This document shows, in pieces, positions 10,843 through 22,100 of a stretch of 64,000 nucleotides of DNA. The notes beneath the pieces are model-generated. The model was not told the DNA's origin. It did no database searches and saw only the letters and a program-made list of their open reading frames with translations. The position numbers and the translations under genes were made by a program. The stretch's first letter is position 1; the number at the start of each line of letters is the position of its first letter. This stretch comes from Pisolithus tinctorius (Eukaryota; Basidiomycota; Agaricomycetes; Boletales; Pisolithaceae), in the NCBI GenBank assembly GCA_024663395.1, contig JANFAH010000008.1:248001-312000 (forward strand), given 5' to 3'.

Positions 10843-10953
10843 GATACTCACTTCTTTTCTATGCGAGGGATCAGTTCGCAAATTGTTGAGGGAGGTATCG
10901 GGGAAGGGCGTGTGTTTCGAGTTTTAGACCAGTTTTTAGAGAGGATAAAAATA

Positions 10954-11243
10954 TGTGACTCCGAGGCGAAGTAGTAACACTTGCGACGTAGACACAAGAG
11001 ACTTTCCTTAAGACACGCTACACGATTATCCAGACGTTGTGGTCTGTATTGATGTAGGGAAGGAAGTCCCTCTATCTCTATGTAGTATGAGTCTCTTTAT
11101 ACTGTAGCAAACAGGTACGAAACGTCAACATAGATGAACGGGACAAGTAAATCAAAAGAGACAAATGAGAAACAAATTGGATCTGTCAAGTGAACGAATA
11201 TCTCTTGGGAACATACTGTCAAGCGTCGGTCCGAAACCCTACA
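10954..11243 (-). repeat. 5' LTR of gypsy copy 1 (290 bp)
   Basis: It is delimited by TG..CA ends (tgtgactccg..aaaccctaca on the plus strand) and matches the two LTRs of copy 2. The only private substitution is at 11081, where cg in the others is tg. On the element's own strand a TATA-like AGTATAAAG lies about 140 nt from the LTR start (plus strand 11093-11103), a plausible Pol II promoter. Confidence 0.95.
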
Positions 11244-11458
11244 CGGGGTCTTCCGGCGCAGGTACATACCACTGCAGTTTTTACCTGTGATCGTGACTAG
11301 CTGCACTTGCGCAACGGATCACTTCTAGCACTAACCTCGAGCTTGCCAAGAACCCCCAATTCGAGTCTATCTATCATCGTTCAGGACCCTGACAACGGCA
11401 TGGCCCGCGATAGCCACGTATACTGTGGGACTTTGACTTTGCTTCTTCACCAACCACG

Positions 11459-12273
11459 ATGAACTCGCCCATCTGGAAAATGGTTTTCTTGGCTCTCGTC
11501 GGGTCCATCTGTGACTATTCATTGAGCCCGCCTCAGCCACCACCAGCACCAAAGGAGCTTCTCAAACCCTCTGAGTCATTTACTACCAGGTTTCCGAGGG
11601 TATCAGCTTCGTTTGGTCAGGTGAGTTTCATCGCAAAACCTATCCATATCGTATCTCTCGCCCTCCCCGCTCAACAGCTTGTTTCTAATAGGTAGCGATA
11701 GCGGCATGGGCATTGGCGGAAATTGCCGTGTCGTTCGCAGCTACCTACAATTGCCCTTCCAATCTGTCCAAGCGTATTATCAGCCTACTTGTCTACAGCC
11801 AACAGCCGGCTGACGCCGTCGCACGCGCCAGCACTCTGACACCAATCTTCTTTATTGGAGGTTGCATGATGGTCGCTGGTTCTCTCCTCCGGCTCACCTG
11901 TTATAAAATACTCGGTCGTTTCTTCACCTACGAACTGAGCATCCGCAATGAACACAAGTTGATCACATCAGGTCCATACGGTTTCGTCCGACATCCCAGT
12001 TATACGGGTGCTATGATGTTAGCATCGGGACAACACCTGTGCATGCTCGATGAAAGTTCGTGGCTGGTGGCTTGTTCGGGACTCTTCTCCCGTAACGAGT
12101 ACGTGTGGAAGAATGTGGTGTGGGGCATTAGAATCGTCTTGTTCTCCACGCTGGCAGTATATCTACGCCATCGTATGAATGAGGAGGACGCAATGCTCGA
12201 AAAGCATTTTGGGAAGGAATGGAAAGACTGGACGAAGAGGGTACCTTACAAGATTGTGCCCTGGGTGTATTGA
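11459..12273 (+). CDS. ICMT-like isoprenylcysteine carboxyl methyltransferase family protein
   Basis: Exons 11459-11620 and 11692-12273 give 247 residues. The intron of 71 nt (gtgagt..ctaatag) keeps phase 0. The protein is hydrophobic and ends with the family's C-terminal core: SGPYGFVRHPSYTGAMM, then a membrane segment (IRIVLFSTLAVYL) and NEEDAMLEKHFGKEWKDW, which binds S-adenosylmethionine in ICMT/PEMT-type enzymes. ICMTs are ER membrane proteins that methylate the prenylated cysteine of CaaX proteins such as Ras, Rho and fungal pheromones. Basidiomycetes have several divergent paralogues, so the substrate is uncertain. The length matches Ste14-type enzymes (about 240). It is convergent with the GH17 gene, 132 bp between stop codons, and sits just right of a gypsy LTR. 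An alternative is a general phospholipid methyltransferase of the same superfamily. Confidence 0.82.
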
Positions 12274-12405
12274 AGGCGATGTGATTCCCCTAAGGCCGTG
12301 TACTTTTACTTTGTCTTTATCCGATACTTGTTCCGTGATATACCTCCTCGAACCCCATATTGACCCGATATACAAAGATATGAACATGCAACCCGCACGC
12401 ACGCC

Positions 12406-13807
12406 TCAACATGACGTACGCGGCTGGAAAGGGAACTTCAACTGTCCTTTTGTATTGTAAATCCCATACCCAACTTCCTGCTTGTCAGAGTAGATGTGTG
12501 CGAACCATCCAATCCCACCACAGGGCCCTTTTTTCAGTGCCTCACATTGGCTTTCGAGCATCTGGAAGTATCCCTATACAACCAAGGGTAAAATGCCACT
12601 GCACAAGTCATCAGACGCACTTACCTCTTCGCTGCTAACACTCGCCACGGCATTAGGGGTGTTGGGCTGCACGCCAGGAGACGTCAACGAGGGCCACCCG
12701 TTCTGAGGTGAGAAAAACGCAGTGAGACATATGAACTCTTAGAACATCCATGACCTCCCCCTGGACCGACTTTACCCGCGCAAGGGTCGAAACAATGGCA
12801 CGTACCTCGTCGAAGTAAATCTTTTTGGCATTTCCGTTCTGGATAAACCAATCCATGTCTTGCTGAACGAGGGGCCATGCCGCACTGCCCGTGGTCGCAT
12901 TCGAAGAGAAAAAGGGAAGCATATGTGCATTGATAAAATCAATCTGGTTAAGCACGTCCAGTGCTCCGCGCTCCTGGTACCCGTAAGCCAGTTCGCTCAC
13001 GGTCACGGGGATACGGACGTCCGAGAGGTTAGTTTTGGCGAGTACGACTTGTTCGGTGAGCGCCTGGTGGGACAAGACGTCGTCGTACAAGGGTTCTGAG
13101 CCAAACTGGACGCCCCTGGTGACGAAGGGGGCTTTGGCGTTTGTATGTAGTATGTCGAAGAGAGTGTCTCTCCGCGTCTCCCAGGCGTTTCCTCCGGTGA
13201 AACCGAACTTATGATGGTTAGTAAAAGACATCTCAAATATCTCAAATGAAGGCCTCCTCACCCAAATCAAGGCATGCACACCTAGGGTATTTTGCCAGGC
13301 GGCTTCGATGACGTTGTCGCTGACAAAAACGTTAATTGAAAGCATTGGAGACTAACTGCGCGTTTACTAGAAGCCGGACTGATCACAGGCACCGTACAAC
13401 CGTACATATCTCGCATTGAAGGTTTTCCTCATATTAGCAAAGTCTGCGTTTAGTTGGCTGAGACTTTGACCTACAAAGACGTCAGCCGAGTTTGTTTTAT
13501 TCACATATCACAGGGAGGACAACACACAGTCAGTCACCTCGTAACTGAACCCAAGGAACGCATGCTCGCAATCCATTGGACACCACCACTCATCGAGGGA
13601 ACTGGGAACTTCTGTAGGCATGGTAAAGTTTAAGGCGGGGAAGCAGCTACGTTGGCAGTTATTGGCGACGGCCAAGGCGCCTACTTCAATCACAGAGCTG
13701 AGAACAGTAGGGACAACAGCGTCATTGACAGGATGTGGAGCACAAAAGACAGAGTATGCACAAAAGAGTGACGAGCATATTAACAGGGTGAATGATCTGA
13801 ACAACAT
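12406..13807 (-). CDS. Secreted glycoside hydrolase family 17 beta-1,3-glucanase-like protein
   Basis: Six exons on the minus strand: 13528-13807, 13368-13470, 13262-13319, 12806-13207, 12625-12702 and 12406-12573 (362 residues, all phases consistent, five introns of 48-103 nt). The protein starts with a signal peptide (MLFRSFTLLICSSLFCAYSVF), then DEWWCPMDCEHAFLGFSYE, YVRLYGACDQ, VHALIWFGF, GVQFGSEPLYD with the likely acid/base E185, and FDENGWPS with the likely nucleophile E281. The exon junction falls exactly inside the DE/NGWPS motif. GH17 enzymes remodel cell-wall beta-1,3-glucan by hydrolysis or transglycosylation outside the plasma membrane. The end shows CGGIGWFAHIYSDKQEVGYG and no GPI signal. 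The usual active-site threonine (ETGW) is Asn here, a mild change. Assignment rests on these two catalytic blocks and order; I am fairly sure of the family, less of the substrate. Confidence 0.88.
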
Positions 13808-14433
13808 TGGTCAACCAAAGCAAGACATGAGGAGTGACTGCAATATAACGGCCAGCACAATATGTACTTCGGTTTCAAAGTAGGGTCGAGTTCGGTTCCA
13901 GAACGTGGCCAGTGGGAAGCAGAAGCCGCGATTGGCCGGCGATATGATATGATCAGTTGGCTAAACATTCTTCAATTGGGCAAGTTTGGAGCCCCGTACC
14001 ATACGCTGCGTCGAAGTGCACACGATTCGCTGTAGAAGTGCTGGGTATGCTAATTGGCCCCTGGGTGAGGTATGCGGAAAGTGTCGGGTACACTGGATCA
14101 CGAGCCACTTACATATGTAACTGTCAACAATCCGTGGATTGTTCTCTGTTAATTTCACCCGAGCGGCGAGAAGACATGGTGTTCCTGGACCTAGCCAATA
14201 CAGTAAATAACAAGGCCACCGAACGTCACGAGAACGAGCTGCTACGTTACCATTACACATCACATGCTGCGCCGGCGGCCGCTCAGTTTCGTCCAGTGTC
14301 TGTTAGGTCTGCCATTCGTTAGTATGGATAAGTACTACAGGCCCATTAGACTCTTGAGGATGACATGGTCGGTGACGGTAGTGTTGTATCATGTCGATAT
14401 AGATAATTTTCTGCGCATTCCCACTTCCCCAAA
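13808..14433. other. Intergenic region upstream of the GH17 gene
   Basis: It contains the GH17 promoter side. Overlapping short open frames on both strands near 13957-14322 look like chance frames without motifs, and I see no repeat or RNA gene. Confidence 0.5.
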
Positions 14434-14841
14434 TCAGTAGAATTTTGTGTGAAGCGACTGGGCTTTTGAGCCAGGGATCCATTCTTGGCGAGGTTTCACG
14501 GAAAATTCGAAGACCACAAAATGCACATGCCGAGGATCGCCGGGCGGACGAAGTGCCCTATCCACAGAAGCAAACTGGGAGAACTTGACCGTGGTTACCA
14601 TGGTGTGGAAGCGATAAAGATAGAACGGACCTTCCCGAAGCACTTCACAGGTCAGCTGAATTAGAAGAAGCGAAGTCCTTGCCAACTGCGATGGTAGTCG
14701 GGGACAGAGAAGATTCAGCGTTTCGCGACTTGCAATCGTTAGTCCTGTTCTTTGGACGTCACTGGAACGAGAGAGCAGAAACAAAAATTGAAGGACTGAC
14801 TTAGGAACAGTCTTCCGAGCTGTCTTTCCAATCGTCCGTTC
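14434..14841 (-). pseudogene. Open frame split by gypsy copy 2 (3' part)
   Basis: The minus-strand frame ends at 14434 and runs open up to the insertion point. Joining it across one target duplicate to the right flank (24301 down to 24184) keeps the frame open for 177 codons in total. The 5' limit is a stop at 24302-24304, close to an acceptor-like acag, so it may be an exon. The visible C-terminal part has WWQGPERTIGK and, near the end, FHTMVTTVKFSQF and PPGDPRHVHFVVFEF. I do not recognise the family. The insertion destroys it if it was a gene; a chance open frame is the alternative. Confidence 0.4.
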
Positions 14842-14846
14842 AGGTC
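14842..14846. other. Target-site duplication, left copy (aggtc)
   Basis: The 5-bp aggtc directly precedes the TG of the left LTR and is repeated directly after the CA of the right LTR (24179-24183). This is the usual duplication size for Ty3/gypsy integrases and marks copy 2 as one intact insertion. Confidence 0.95.
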
Positions 14847-15136
14847 TGTGACTCCGAGGCGAAGTAGTAACACTTGCAACGTAGACACAAGAGACTTTCC
14901 TTAAGACACGCTACACGATTATCCAGACGTTGTGGTCTGTATTGATGTAGGGAAGGAAGTCCCTCTATCTCTACGTAGTATGAGTCTCTTTATACTGTAG
15001 CAAACAGGTACGAAACGTCAACATAGATGAACGGGACAAGTAAATCAAAAGAGACAAATGAGAAACAAATTGGATCTGTCAAGTGAACGAATATCTCTTG
15101 GGAACATACTGTCAAGCGTCGGTCCGAAACCCTACA
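14847..15136 (-). repeat. 3' LTR of gypsy copy 2
   Basis: 290 bp, TG..CA ends, flanked on the left by the target duplication and on the right by the polypurine tract. It has lost one CpG relative to the partner LTR (CA at 14878). Confidence 0.96.
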
Positions 15137-15150
15137 TTCCCCCCTCCAGG
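15137..15150 (-). other. Polypurine tract of gypsy copy 2
   Basis: The minus strand reads cctggaggggggaa immediately before the 3' LTR. This is the expected RNase H-resistant primer for plus-strand DNA synthesis, and it confirms that the coding extension at 15194-16168 lies inside the element. Confidence 0.85.
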
Positions 15151-15193
15151 GTACAAAGTACCCTCTCCAGTCGTACTCTCGGTAGCGCCCTCC

Positions 15194-16168
15194 TTACACG
15201 GACTTTCCCGGGAGTTTTCCCACGGCGAATCCCTGTGCGTCCTCGTGGCTGGCCACGTGTTCTGGGCTAACCTCGTCATCGTCCTCCCCTAAAGCATCCA
15301 CATCCTCCTTGTAACCCTCATCCCCAGTCATGGCGTGGTCGACGACGAAAGTACTGGGGCCAGCGACCAGCTGTTCAGGTGCGTAGGAGTTGCGGGTATG
15401 AGGATGGACGTTAGCGTTTGACTTGCGTGATCTATGGTTAGGTCTCGAGGATCGGGAGATGTGAGGAAGATGAGTGTCGCAAGGGAGGGGATTACCGTAA
15501 GGCTCTGCTTCTCGCCTTCGACTGTCCTGTCGCTCTCGGCGGTCGACGTAACCCTGGTGAGCCCTCCGCTGTTGCTTCTTGACTCGCTCAGCGGTATCCC
15601 ACAGGAGGGCATTGATGGTATCCATCTGAACGCTATTGAGCGTCTGTCCACCCATGGCCTCTTCTTTGCTGTGTAGGTCCACGTCGTTCCCCAGTACCTC
15701 CTCTCTGGTAGGGGACGGTCCCTCAGCCACCACAACTATGTTTCCGCTGTCATCAACTTCGTAGTAAGCAAACCTCGCCTTAGACTTTGCTTCGCGGCTG
15801 TGCGCTTCCCTAAACAGGTGATAACCCGCAGGTGTGTCTAGGGCGACCTCGTGTTTGCGTCGAAGTGAGCGGTCGTACTCGAAGTACGTCTTAACCTGTT
15901 CCCTGTGGATCACCACACGCTCATCTCCCCGTCCTTCCTTGTCAGGGTTGCGGACCAGGAAGAGGTCGGTACTTTGTCGCTCAATGTTTTTCACTTTGTG
16001 CGCGGTGGACATGAAGTTTGGTCTGGTACGAGCAGGTGGGGGACAGGTTCTGAACGACAAGTTTTGTAAGTCGCTAATGACTTCCGCGATCAAGTGTTTG
16101 ACAGGTTCTAGGTCCCTTTCGGTGATATGGCCTCGCTCACCTCGTCCTTTACACCAAGAAGGTGGTCG
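15194..16168 (-). other. C-terminal extension of the gypsy polyprotein beyond the chromodomain
   Basis: This stretch is in frame with pol (the stops at 16304 and 15194 differ by 1,110 nt, i.e. 370 codons) and encodes about 324 residues after the point where copy 1 has its stop. It has a helical, charged part (QVKTYFEYDRSLRRKHEVAL, ALLWDTAERVKKQQRRAH), an Arg/Ser/His-rich basic middle, and an acidic end (DVDALGEDDDEVSPEH). No transmembrane segment or env-like feature is visible and I recognise no domain. It occupies the env position of the element but is fused to pol. Copy 1 has lost it by truncation. Confidence 0.75.
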
Positions 16169-19100
16169 AGTTTGGTAAGGACGTTTTTTGTTAGGGGCAT
16201 TAGGAGCAGGAGGCTTATCGCGGCGTGCATGGTGCCCAGATCTCAGTTCTGTCAGCGGGTACTGGCACGAGGGGCAGCTGTACGCAGACTGTTTGGGAGG
16301 TTGTCAAGGAATAGTGCGTGTGGAGCGGTGGCAGGAGGTGCGTGAATGGTATTTGGGGCGAGTATTGCGACAAGCTGGGCAGGGCGATGGAGTCGTTCTG
16401 AGAGGCTGACCATTTCGTCTTAAGCGTGGGCGATATTTATGGCTTCCACACGAATGCGGTGCCAAGTATCCGATGAATACCTGGGGGTCATCGTCCGACG
16501 TGTCCCCGTCACCCGTGTCCCTCAAGTTATCTATTCCATCAAATCCGATCGCCTCGAAATAATCGCTTAACGCTTTCAAATGAGCGACATCTTCGTACGG
16601 GAGCCAGGTCCGATCCCCTGCTGTCCATTGTACCTCAAACGTCGTGTCAGCATGACTCCCGTGGTGCCGGACTATATGATCTACGGCCCATTCACAGTTG
16701 CTTCCTCCAAATTCAGGAATCTGGTCATCCCGTCGCCCTGGGAATTTTCGATCATCATTTGGGATGTGGATCCTTAGCAGGGATGAGTGAAACACGTCGT
16801 GCACTCCCCTCCGCTTTAGGTTATCAGGGAGTTCGATCCGGAAGGAATAGTTCCCGAAATCTTCTAATATTCGGTAAGGTCCCATGAACTTCGGGACGAG
16901 TTTCCGGGACGTCCCCTTTGGAAGACTAATGTTCTTTGTAGATACATATACAAGATCCCCTTTGACAAACGGGCAATCTCGGCGCTTTTTATTAGCGCCG
17001 ATCGTCTGCTTTACGCGCGACTTCATTATCGCATCGTGAGCGTCCATGATCGTCAGTTTCATCTTATTGGCGAAGGCCCTGACACTCGGGTACTCTTCCC
17101 TTGTAGGCGCATCCCATATCATCTTTCTTGGCATCCGTCCTGTATTCAGGAAAAACGGTGCGTAGCCCGTCGACTCAGATGTCGTGCTATTGATAGCGAA
17201 CTCGATGGCAGGTAGTCGTGCCACCCAATCTTTTTGATTATTGCCGATGCAACATCGGAGCATTTGCCCAATGGTCCGGTTAGTGTGTTCAGTAGCTCCG
17301 TCCGTTTCTGGATGGTAAGTGCTGGACATCTTTTGTTTGATTCCAATCAAGCCATTAAGGTGGGTCCAAAATAGGCTCGTGAACAGGACATCGCGGTCGC
17401 TGACGATCGCTCTGGGCAAACCGTGATATTTGTATACTTCAGCGAACATCAGTTCCGCAACCTCGCAAGCAGTGTACGTCGTCTTACTTGGTACGAGGTG
17501 CACCATAGACGTTAACAAGTCGATGATCACCGTGATCGAATCGTACTTTCCATTGCGGTCTTTGGATTCGGGTAGTGGGCCCACGAAGTCGACCCCAATC
17601 GCTTCCCATGGTCGAGAAGGTATGGGTAGCGGGTTGAGCAATCCAAACGGTTTGTGCGTTGGAGGTTTGCTGCGTTGGCAAGTTCGGCAGGACACGCAGA
17701 ACTCGGTGATATCTTTCACCATGGTATCCCACCATAGGAACTCTCGAATGTATGAAACTGTTTTCTTCACGCCCAAGTGGGCGAGAATAGAGTGCGCTTG
17801 ATCGATTACGGTTTCATGAAGTCGTTTTCCTTTTACCTCGATGTCTGGTACACAGAACACTGTACGGTCTGGTAGTTTCAATTTAATGAATCCATCTGGT
17901 GTGACTTTGAAGTTCTTAAATGCTTTCGGGTCGCTCAGGATCTGTTTAAAGAACGGGTCCTGGTCATATTTATTTTTGGCCGCTTCCAGTAAACCCTCGT
18001 TGCCTGGATATACTACCAGTGGTATGCGCGTCACTGGGTCCTTATCCGCACTATCTGGGATAGTAGTGTGTTGGTCCGTGTTTGTCACACGTCTACTTGG
18101 CTCATGGTCCTGCAATGCGGACCTGGCGTGGTCATTCTCAGGTAAGGCGGGTATGTCTGTACCCTTTCCCCCCTTCTTTCGTTCACCTGGGCCTAGGAGA
18201 ATGAAATGATTCTTCATGCGACTCGCAAATTCCAAGCCCGTCTCAGGACGTCCCATCTCCGCAGGAGGAGGTAGGGGCTGGTGGGGACAAGATTGCCCTG
18301 TCGGTTCACTGGTTCGTGCCATGTTATCAGCCTGGGCCTGCGTCTTTCTAGGCGGTTTAATTCGGATCGTTAGCTTGGGTGCGCTGGAGGATGACGACCC
18401 CCCCACAGGTGTGTCCATTGAGCCTTGCCCGGACCGCTGATCTACTGATGGTCCCCTTTCGCTAGGGGTTATCGCAAGCGCTTCAATCCCGACGTAGACA
18501 GGTGCAGCGATCATATCTCCAGTGTGGTCCGGAGACGCCGATTCGCTGACATCCACATCGTGATGTAGGTATTCACTTGGAGCGCGGATCGTCCCGGGAG
18601 CGTCAAACTCATACATCCGGGATAGGGCATCGGGGAGGATGTTGTCTTCACCCGGTACATACTTTATATCGAAGTCGAACTCCGCCAGCTTCTCCAACCA
18701 GCGTGCTTGCCTCCCAGAGAGATCCTTTTGGTCCAATAGGTACGTTAAACTTTTGTGATCGGTTACCCAAGTGAAGTGGACCCCCTGTAGGATGTCCTTA
18801 TGCCTCAGCATCGTTTCCACGCCTGCGAGCAATTCTTGCTCGTGAACGGGGTAATTACGCTGCGCTGACGACATTTTCGCCGAATAGAACGCAGCCACTT
18901 TGGAAGATTTCCAGTCTGGTCCTTGTGCGACTACACCGCCAATACCATTCCCGCAAGCGTCGGTCATCACCCATATGGGGTCGTGCCCCGTTTCATAGTT
19001 CAAAGGTACCTGACAATGAGGTGCGCATGCCTCGATGTACTGTTTCACAGTGTCGAACGCTCGTTGTTCGGTATATGTCCAGCGGAACGGACGGGTCTCC

Positions 19101-22100
19101 GCGCTAGCTTCCGCTAGAACACCCAAAGGTACGCGCACCTTGTAGATATCATCAGCGAGGTAACCCACAGACCCGATAAACCCTTTGCAGAGGGCGTGGT
19201 TGGTAGGAACCTTCCAATTGCAAATTCGATCGACTTTCTCAGGATCCATCTTGATGCCGTCGTTGGTGACAATGCATCCTAGGATCTTGACTTCGTCGCA
19301 TAGGAATCGAAGTTTCTTCTCGCTCAGGTACAGCTTTTCCCAAGTCAGAACCTGCAGTACTAACTTAACATGGCGTACATGTTCCTCCAGGGTATCTGAA
19401 TAAATGATGATGTCATCGAGATAGACGTCCATGAAAGACCCAATGTATTCCCCAAAGATATGGTTCATGAGTGCTTGGTAGGTCGCTGGAGCATTACAAT
19501 CTCCCTGTTGCACGACGAGGCTGACCATATTCCCATCAGGAGTCGTCACCGCAGTGCGCTCGACATGCTCTGGGATCACTCGTATTTGTTCATACGCATC
19601 GGCCCCGTCTATTATCGATCGGTATGGTTTTCGGGCCACACGCCGCAGGATGCCGTCCATGTCGGGCATCAGGGATGATAATTTTCAGGTATTCTTGTTT
19701 CGCTCCCTCAAGTCAACCACGACTCGTAGTCGAGGAGGGTCTCCCGCCTTGGGGATCAGCAACATAGGGCACGTATTGCGGGCAGTGGTGAGCTCCCATC
19801 GGCCTGTTTTTAGGTAGGCATTTTTCTTCTCAGTCCACAGCGGTCGCAATGCGTCTGGGCATTTAGATGGTCTCCAGGGATATATCTTCTTCTCGTCAAT
19901 CAGAGGGATTTCGTGGTTGATCGCGCGGAACGGGGGTAAGGCTGTCGAGCCAACCAACGAACATAGTGGTTTTGACAATTCCTGGAGGTAGCGCCGCGCT
20001 CTCTCAAGGCTATCGTGGTATACTTCGGTTGCTCGAGACTCCAGAACAGAAACCTGAGGTCCCTGCATCTCCATTGGGGTTTTACTGCCAATCACTACAC
20101 GCGGTGAGTGCAACCCTACCAATACCTGGTGTTGATAGAGAAACGGCGTCCCTAATATCAGATCGTAGTTCTGTATGTTCATCACATCGAAGTGACGTTC
20201 ACAATCTATCCCCTGGTACTGGAAGCGTACTTTAGTTCCAAAGTTCACCTTGGACGGCCAGCTGGATGGTAAGCGGCTTCTCTAGAGGTATTTTCTTTAC
20301 ATTCAGTTGTTCAGCGAGCGTCACTGACATGAAGTCAGCCAGTGATCCGGTGTCGATCAGGGCGCGAGCGGGTTGGCCATTGACGTGCACCACCACGACT
20401 AAAGGCTTTGGAACCCTACGGGTGAAGTCCTTTGCAATTGCGGCATTGCGTTGTAGGGTCAATCGATCGCCGGATTTAATGGCGTTGCTATGCAGGTGAA
20501 GCATGTTACACGGTACATTGCCGGGTTCACACCATTCATCTTTCAAATTATCGTCGTCCCTTTCGAACAGACGGGCTAACCCCAGGTCGCAGTCCTCGGT
20601 GGGATCAGACCTAGTAAGATCTGCACATGCATGGAATAATCTTCTTGCATGCCAACACGTGACGTCAAATCCCTGCGATCCCAACTTATATGCTGGGAGC
20701 TCGAAGCACAAAGCCACGTGGTAGTCGTAGACTTCGTAAGTCGATTCGTCCTTAGCGATACATGCAAAACGATCCTGGTTTTCTCCTTCGAGCACCGGGA
20801 AACTATATGTCTTCAGTCTGGTCTCTATGGCCTCCTCGATCGGGCGCCCCATAGGTGCGGCTCGCCATGTTTGGGCTCTGTCCATCTGACGTAGGTTAAA
20901 CTTCGTCATTCCGGCCTTCTCGCCCTTTCTGAACCAGTACCAGGAGTCCAATTGGAATGCTGGATTCCTCAGCAGACAGGTCTCGACGGTGATAGCGTCT
21001 GCAGGACCCAAGACGTCCCTTTCGCTGTCAATGATCATATGTAGTCCGTCCCCTATTTCATAGACCAAGAACCGAGAGTCCATGAACATGCTCAGTGAGT
21101 TTTGGTCATCACCTGGGTAGCATATCCCTGATAGCCATTCAATAGCCCGCTCTTCCAGGGGGTACCCGAACGTGGGACCTGTGGAGCGGTGACCTAGGAA
21201 TTGGCGACGAGAGTAGACGTGAACTCGCATCCCTACTGGTAAGTCATCATCATCAGTTGTGACTCTATTTCCCGCGTCCTCGCTATCGTCGTCACTCCAG
21301 ATACTCTCCAGGTCCGGCAAATCATCATCTTCGTTAGAGATGGTAGGTCCTATCGGGTGAATGAAGTTCGCAGTCACTTCGGTGTCGTCAATCAATGATT
21401 TGGCTAGTTGCCGTTGACATTCAACGTCGCCAAAATCGACGTCTATCCCAAAGCTTGCAACCCCGGGGGGTTTGCTTAACGATGATATGGTGTGTCTTGT
21501 CGGACAATTGCGGGAGAAGTGCCCTGGTTTATGACAGATGTAACACAGACCCTCAGCCTTGTGCCGCTCCTGCTCGTCTTTACTGAGCTTAGGCGTGTTG
21601 CGCTTATGCTTGTCAGAACGTCCATCGTGCTTTCCCTTAGACTGACGAACATCTGTCGGTGCCACCTCCTTTCGCGGCTCATAATCCTTACGTTTCTTCT
21701 GGTGACGTCTCCGTTCACGCTTGGAGGACTCGGGTCCCTCTGGAGAAGCAGCAGCGCTGGCCACGGCTCGCTTCTTACTTCGTCGTCTTTGGGACTTCAG
21801 AATATAATCTCCCGTAATGGACTGAGCGATCTCAAGAACCTCTGCGCTCGCTATCACTCTCTTCAGTGAAGAGATCTCCAGGTTTAGCTTTTCTCGCCAC
21901 AAGTCTCGCTGGAGTTCTTTGCGAAGACCCGACCAGAGTTTATGGACTTTAGCACGTTCGTCTGTTTCCCCTATCATGTTCCAGAGCTCGTTCAACTCGT
22001 ACACGTAGTTTTTTACAGTTTTAGAATTCTGGTAGCACGCCTGTAGCTTCTCTCTCTGCCGTAGGCGGAAATTGATAGGGAAGCAATAGTTAAATAGCTC

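Larger units (their letters stand above)
3101..11243 (-). mobile_element. Ty3/gypsy chromovirus-type LTR retrotransposon, copy 1, 3'-truncated
   Basis: Read on the minus strand the copy has a 5' LTR (10954-11243), an untranslated leader, and one long gag-pol frame (10842 to 3229). At 3101 its similarity to copy 2 stops abruptly, although copy 2 continues for about 1.19 kb more (16037 down to 14847) with a C-terminal coding extension, polypurine tract and 3' LTR. Copy 1 therefore lacks its 3' end and cannot be mobile in a normal way. It has no second LTR and no target duplication that I can find. Its left neighbour is the end of the CCGG array region. The 5' LTR lies only 216 bp upstream of the ICMT-like gene start, so it may influence that promoter. 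Confidence 0.93.

Noticed and set aside
3190..10927. Many plus-strand open frames opposite the gypsy polyprotein, some over 150 codons
   Set aside because: They mirror the long minus-strand coding frame, recur identically in both gypsy copies, and have no domain of their own.
15137..16037. Separate env-like gene downstream of pol in gypsy copy 2
   Set aside because: It is in the same frame as pol, has no proper ATG at its left limit, no signal peptide or membrane segment, and is better read as the continuation of the polyprotein.
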